7,352 nt of DNA from Candidatus Bathyarchaeota archaeon (GTDB taxonomy: Archaea; Thermoproteota; Bathyarchaeia; TCS64). The DNA is taken from NCBI GenBank assembly GCA_016867505.1, contig VGJH01000062.1, positions 1-7,352 on the forward strand, given 5' to 3'. This document shows positions 5,905-7,352 of the stretch, in pieces. The notes under the pieces were generated by a model. It was not told the DNA's origin, did no database searches, and was given only the letters and a program-made list of their open reading frames with translations. The stretch's first letter is position 1. Every line of letters starts with the position of its first letter. A program made the position numbers and the translations under genes.

Positions 5905-6498
5905 TTATCTACGTTGCATGTAGGCTGCATCAGCTTTTTCTCTCGATAAGGGAATCGCTATTATCTCCCTCATCTTAATCAAAAGAAGATTTGCTGTCTG
6001 GTTTGCTTCAAGAACTATTGATGTATCTAATCCAGTGTGGCTCCCAGCTAAACTAAGACAACGTTCACCAGGAGTAAGTAATCCAGCATCAGTTGCTTTG
6101 AGTACAACCTCGTAATTAACTTTCAATTTAAGAGCTGATAAAGTCTGAGTTATTAGGCTAATATTGCTTGGGCCTAAACGTTCTCTCTGACGTATACTAT
6201 TTGTCAGAACATCAGAACCAAAGTAAAATTCGGCACCCAAATCCCTAAGACGGTTCATATTTTCAGGTTTAAATTTCTGTGGAGGAGTAGTAAAACCATA
6301 TTGATGGCCCACAACAATCACTTTGACATCAGATCCTTTCAAAGCTTCAGCTACTTTAACTCCTGAGTCTCCGCTTGTGCTTGCTACAACAATTTTTTTT
6401 ATGTTTAATTCATTTAATGCTTTTATTGATACACTAATTGTTTCATCTGTATTTTCCGGGCCACCTTCTTCAAAGTATGTAATTGATTTTTGAACCAT
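5905..6498 (-). CDS. Stand-alone pyruvate kinase C-terminal (PK_C, alpha/beta) domain protein
   Basis: The protein has 197 residues from the ATG at 6498. Motifs typical of archaeal stand-alone PK_C proteins are ITYFEEGGPENTDETI (6-21), KIVVASTSGDSGVKVAEAL (35-53), a VIVVGHQYGF stretch (60-69), LRDLGAEFYFGSDVL (84-98), TDAGLLTPGERCLSLAG (136-152) and SHTGLDTSIVLEA (153-165). In full pyruvate kinases this domain holds the allosteric effector site; no catalytic barrel is present here, so it is not a pyruvate kinase. The cellular role of the stand-alone family is not established. The start needs care: the frame is open to TTG 6513 and GTG 6507, but relatives begin just before KxxYFExPGPENT, and GGTGA (6507-6503) is a good Shine-Dalgarno five bases before ATG 6498. 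A leaderless GTG start at 6507 is also possible given the TATA position. Confidence 0.82.
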   Translation of the reverse strand: MVQKSITYFEEGGPENTDETISVSIKALNELNIKKIVVASTSGDSGVKVAEALKGSDVKVIVVGHQYGFTTPPQKFKPENMNRLRDLGAEFYFGSDVLTNSIRQRERLGPSNISLITQTLSALKLKVNYEVVLKATDAGLLTPGERCLSLAGSHTGLDTSIVLEANQTANLLLIKMREIIAIPLSREKADAAYMQRR

Positions 6499-6527
6499 TT
6501 TATTCACCAACAATATTATTTGGTGTG

Positions 6528-6543
6528 TTAAATATTTAATTAA
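6528..6543 (-). promoter_or_regulatory. TATA region of the PK_C-like gene
   Basis: TTAAATATTTAA at 6528-6539 is a perfect 12-base AT palindrome and the best TATA element before the PK_C-like gene. Transcription on the minus strand would begin near 6507-6511, leaving only about ten bases of leader. Because it is symmetric it could in principle be read both ways, but the plus-strand alba gene is too far (about 120 bases) to use it directly. Confidence 0.4.
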
Positions 6544-6618
6544 AAAAATGAGGGTTGAACAATTATTTTGGGGATTTTGGATGTGATTTATTTCAGAACT
6601 ACATAGATTGTCTGAAGA

Positions 6619-6628
6619 CTTTTATATC
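6619..6628 (+). promoter_or_regulatory. TATA box of alba
   Basis: CTTTTATATC (6619-6628), preceded by the purine-rich GAAGA, is a good archaeal TATA element. Its centre is about 32 bases before the ATG at 6657, giving a leader of only about six bases. The hexamer CTGAAG occurs on both sides of it (6612-6617 and 6637-6642). Confidence 0.5.
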
Positions 6629-6656
6629 ATAGAGAACTGAAGTAAAATGATGCGTT

Positions 6657-6959
6657 ATGAGCGAAGAAAGCATCATTTACGTCGGTAACAAACCCGCTAT
6701 GAATTATGTACTTGCAGTACTAACAGCATACAACAGCAACGGAGGAGAGGGGGTTGTCCTTAAAGCACGAGGTCAAGCCATCAGTAGTGCTGTAGATGTC
6801 GCTGAAATATGTAGAAACAAGTTCCTTTCAGGAGTTGGTAAACCAGTGATTGAAATTGGGACAGAAGAGCTACCAGGAGATAATGGAGGAACAAGAAACG
6901 TTTCAGTGATAAGCATAACGCTGCAACCAGATAAGAAGAGTGCAAAAAAGAAAGCGTAA
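6657..6959 (+). CDS. albA: Alba family DNA/RNA-binding chromatin protein
   Basis: A 100-residue Alba protein, a small basic dimeric chromatin and RNA-binding protein of archaea. The core aligns well with Sulfolobus Alba (Sso10b): [17 protein letters not shown] (7-23), [24 protein letters not shown] (33-56) and a [13 protein letters not shown] end (77-89). Residues K12 and the KARGxAIS loop are expected nucleic-acid contacts. The position of the acetylatable K16 of Sso10b is N11 here, while the neighbouring K17 is kept as K12. A lysine-rich tail, DKKSAKKKA (92-100), extends past the core. The ATG at 6657 is the family-typical start and has a TATA box close upstream. Alba genes are often single, strongly expressed units, and the gene stands alone between opposing neighbours. 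Confidence 0.95.
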   Translation: MSEESIIYVGNKPAMNYVLAVLTAYNSNGGEGVVLKARGQAISSAVDVAEICRNKFLSGVGKPVIEIGTEELPGDNGGTRNVSVISITLQPDKKSAKKKA

Positions 6960-7010
6960 AATCTTCTTCATCTGAAATAGGTTCTATAATAATTTCTTTT
7001 AATAATTATT

Positions 7011-7035
7011 TTCAAAAAACAATTCATTTTTTGAA
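7011..7035. terminator. Bidirectional terminator-like inverted repeat between alba and the archaeosortase-like gene
   Basis: TTCAAAAAA (7011-7019), a 7-base spacer, and TTTTTTGAA (7027-7035) form a perfect 9-base inverted repeat. It gives a T6 run in each direction: 7027-7032 for alba on the plus strand, and the complement of 7014-7019 for the minus-strand gene, whose TGA stop lies in the loop (7024-7026). Further T-rich runs at 6993-7012 (TTTCTTTT, ATTATTTTC) would also help end alba transcription. Confidence 0.5.
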
Positions 7036-7352
7036 GAACTTTTTAGGAATAAAATCTATTATCGCTATTAGAGTATCAGCAAGTTCTGGAATTATCCATC
7101 GACTAAGTATCAAAGTAACTAAAGCAACCCCAAATACACCAAAAATAAAACTGATGGGGTAATGATAGGTCTCCAAGCTCCTATTACTAATGAATGTAAA
7201 TGGTGGGACATCATAAGCAGTTAAGAATAATGTAAGGACAATTCGGGGAATATTTAACAGAAATAATGTTGTACCAGAAAAAATGATTCCAAAAATTTTT
7301 TTAGAAATATTGGCATTTAGGGGAATTATTAATCCCATCATAATCCCAAGAA
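7024..7352 (-). CDS. Exosortase/archaeosortase-family membrane protein, C-terminal part (5' end beyond window)
   Basis: The minus-strand frame is open through the right edge; codons before ATG 7341 read LGI, so the ATG at 7341 is probably internal and the true start lies outside. The visible 105 residues after that ATG form at least two or three membrane helices (about 15-43, 60-82 and 84-97) and a basic end, PKKFFKK. Several features fit the last third of exosortase/archaeosortase proteins: LIIPLNANISKKIFGIIFSG (4-23), then LNIPRIVLT (29-37) with R33 in the N-x-x-R position, and YHYPISFIFGVFG (59-71) with H60 before the penultimate helix. Those enzymes are membrane transpeptidases that cut C-terminal sorting signals from surface proteins and use Cys, Arg and Arg/His. 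The catalytic Cys would lie upstream, outside the window, so the call is unproven. Confidence 0.55.
   Translation of the reverse strand, partial: LGIMMGLIIPLNANISKKIFGIIFSGTTLFLLNIPRIVLTLFLTAYDVPPFTFISNRSLETYHYPISFIFGVFGVALVTLILSRWIIPELADTLIAIIDFIPKKFFKK

Noticed and set aside
6499..6513. Longer start (TTG 6513) for the PK_C-like gene
   Set aside because: It would place the GGTGA ribosome site inside the coding region and add residues not expected in the family; ATG 6498 is preferred.
6548..6586. Twelve-codon plus-strand mini-ORF upstream of alba
   Set aside because: Very short, ends before the alba TATA box, and has no ribosome site or promoter of its own.
1..7352. tRNA, rRNA, CRISPR array, insertion sequence or riboswitch
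   Set aside because: Looked for and not seen: no cloverleaf-like GC stems, no regularly spaced repeats, no transposase, and leaders are too short for a riboswitch.

Overview
The window is AT-rich archaeal DNA. Support comes from an Alba chromatin protein (6657-6959), a partial HdrC-type heterodisulfide reductase subunit (1-376), a partial exosortase/archaeosortase-family membrane protein (7024-7352), TATA boxes about 22-35 bases before several start codons, oligo-T terminators, and two good TTG starts. The gene set fits an anaerobic archaeon with Hdr-type redox metabolism. A Bathyarchaeia-like or neighbouring lineage is my inference from gene content only; there is no marker gene here that would fix it.

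Layout. (1) 1-513: the 5' part of hdrC on the minus strand, then a divergent promoter region. (2) 514-1988: a two-gene unit for the two-subunit, [4Fe-4S] class I fumarase, unusually with beta first and alpha second, joined by an ATGA overlap. (3) 2056-5065: a possible second plus-strand unit made of a BchE-like B12-binding radical SAM enzyme, a membrane protein that joins an isoprenylcysteine/phospholipid methyltransferase-like domain to a Cys/His-rich membrane domain, and a small zinc-ribbon membrane protein. (4) 5080-6498: three minus-strand genes, each with its own probable promoter: a stand-alone pyruvate-kinase C-terminal-domain protein, a RidA-like protein and an 85-residue orphan. (5) 6657-6959: alba on the plus strand, convergent with (6) the archaeosortase-like fragment that runs off the right edge.

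How the parts may work together. HdrC and fumarase sit back to back and both belong to anaerobic carbon/electron metabolism (thiol/disulfide electron transfer; fumarate-malate interconversion), but shared regulation is not shown. The radical SAM enzyme followed 10 bases later by a membrane methyltransferase-like fusion is the least explained part. It could modify a membrane-embedded substrate such as a lipid or isoprenoid quinone, but the substrate cannot be read from the sequence. RidA-like and PK_C-like proteins are housekeeping or poorly understood metabolic proteins. I saw no tRNA, rRNA, CRISPR array, insertion sequence or attachment site. No gene-free stretch exceeds 300 bases; the longest gaps are 6499-6656 and 377-513, both divergent promoter regions.
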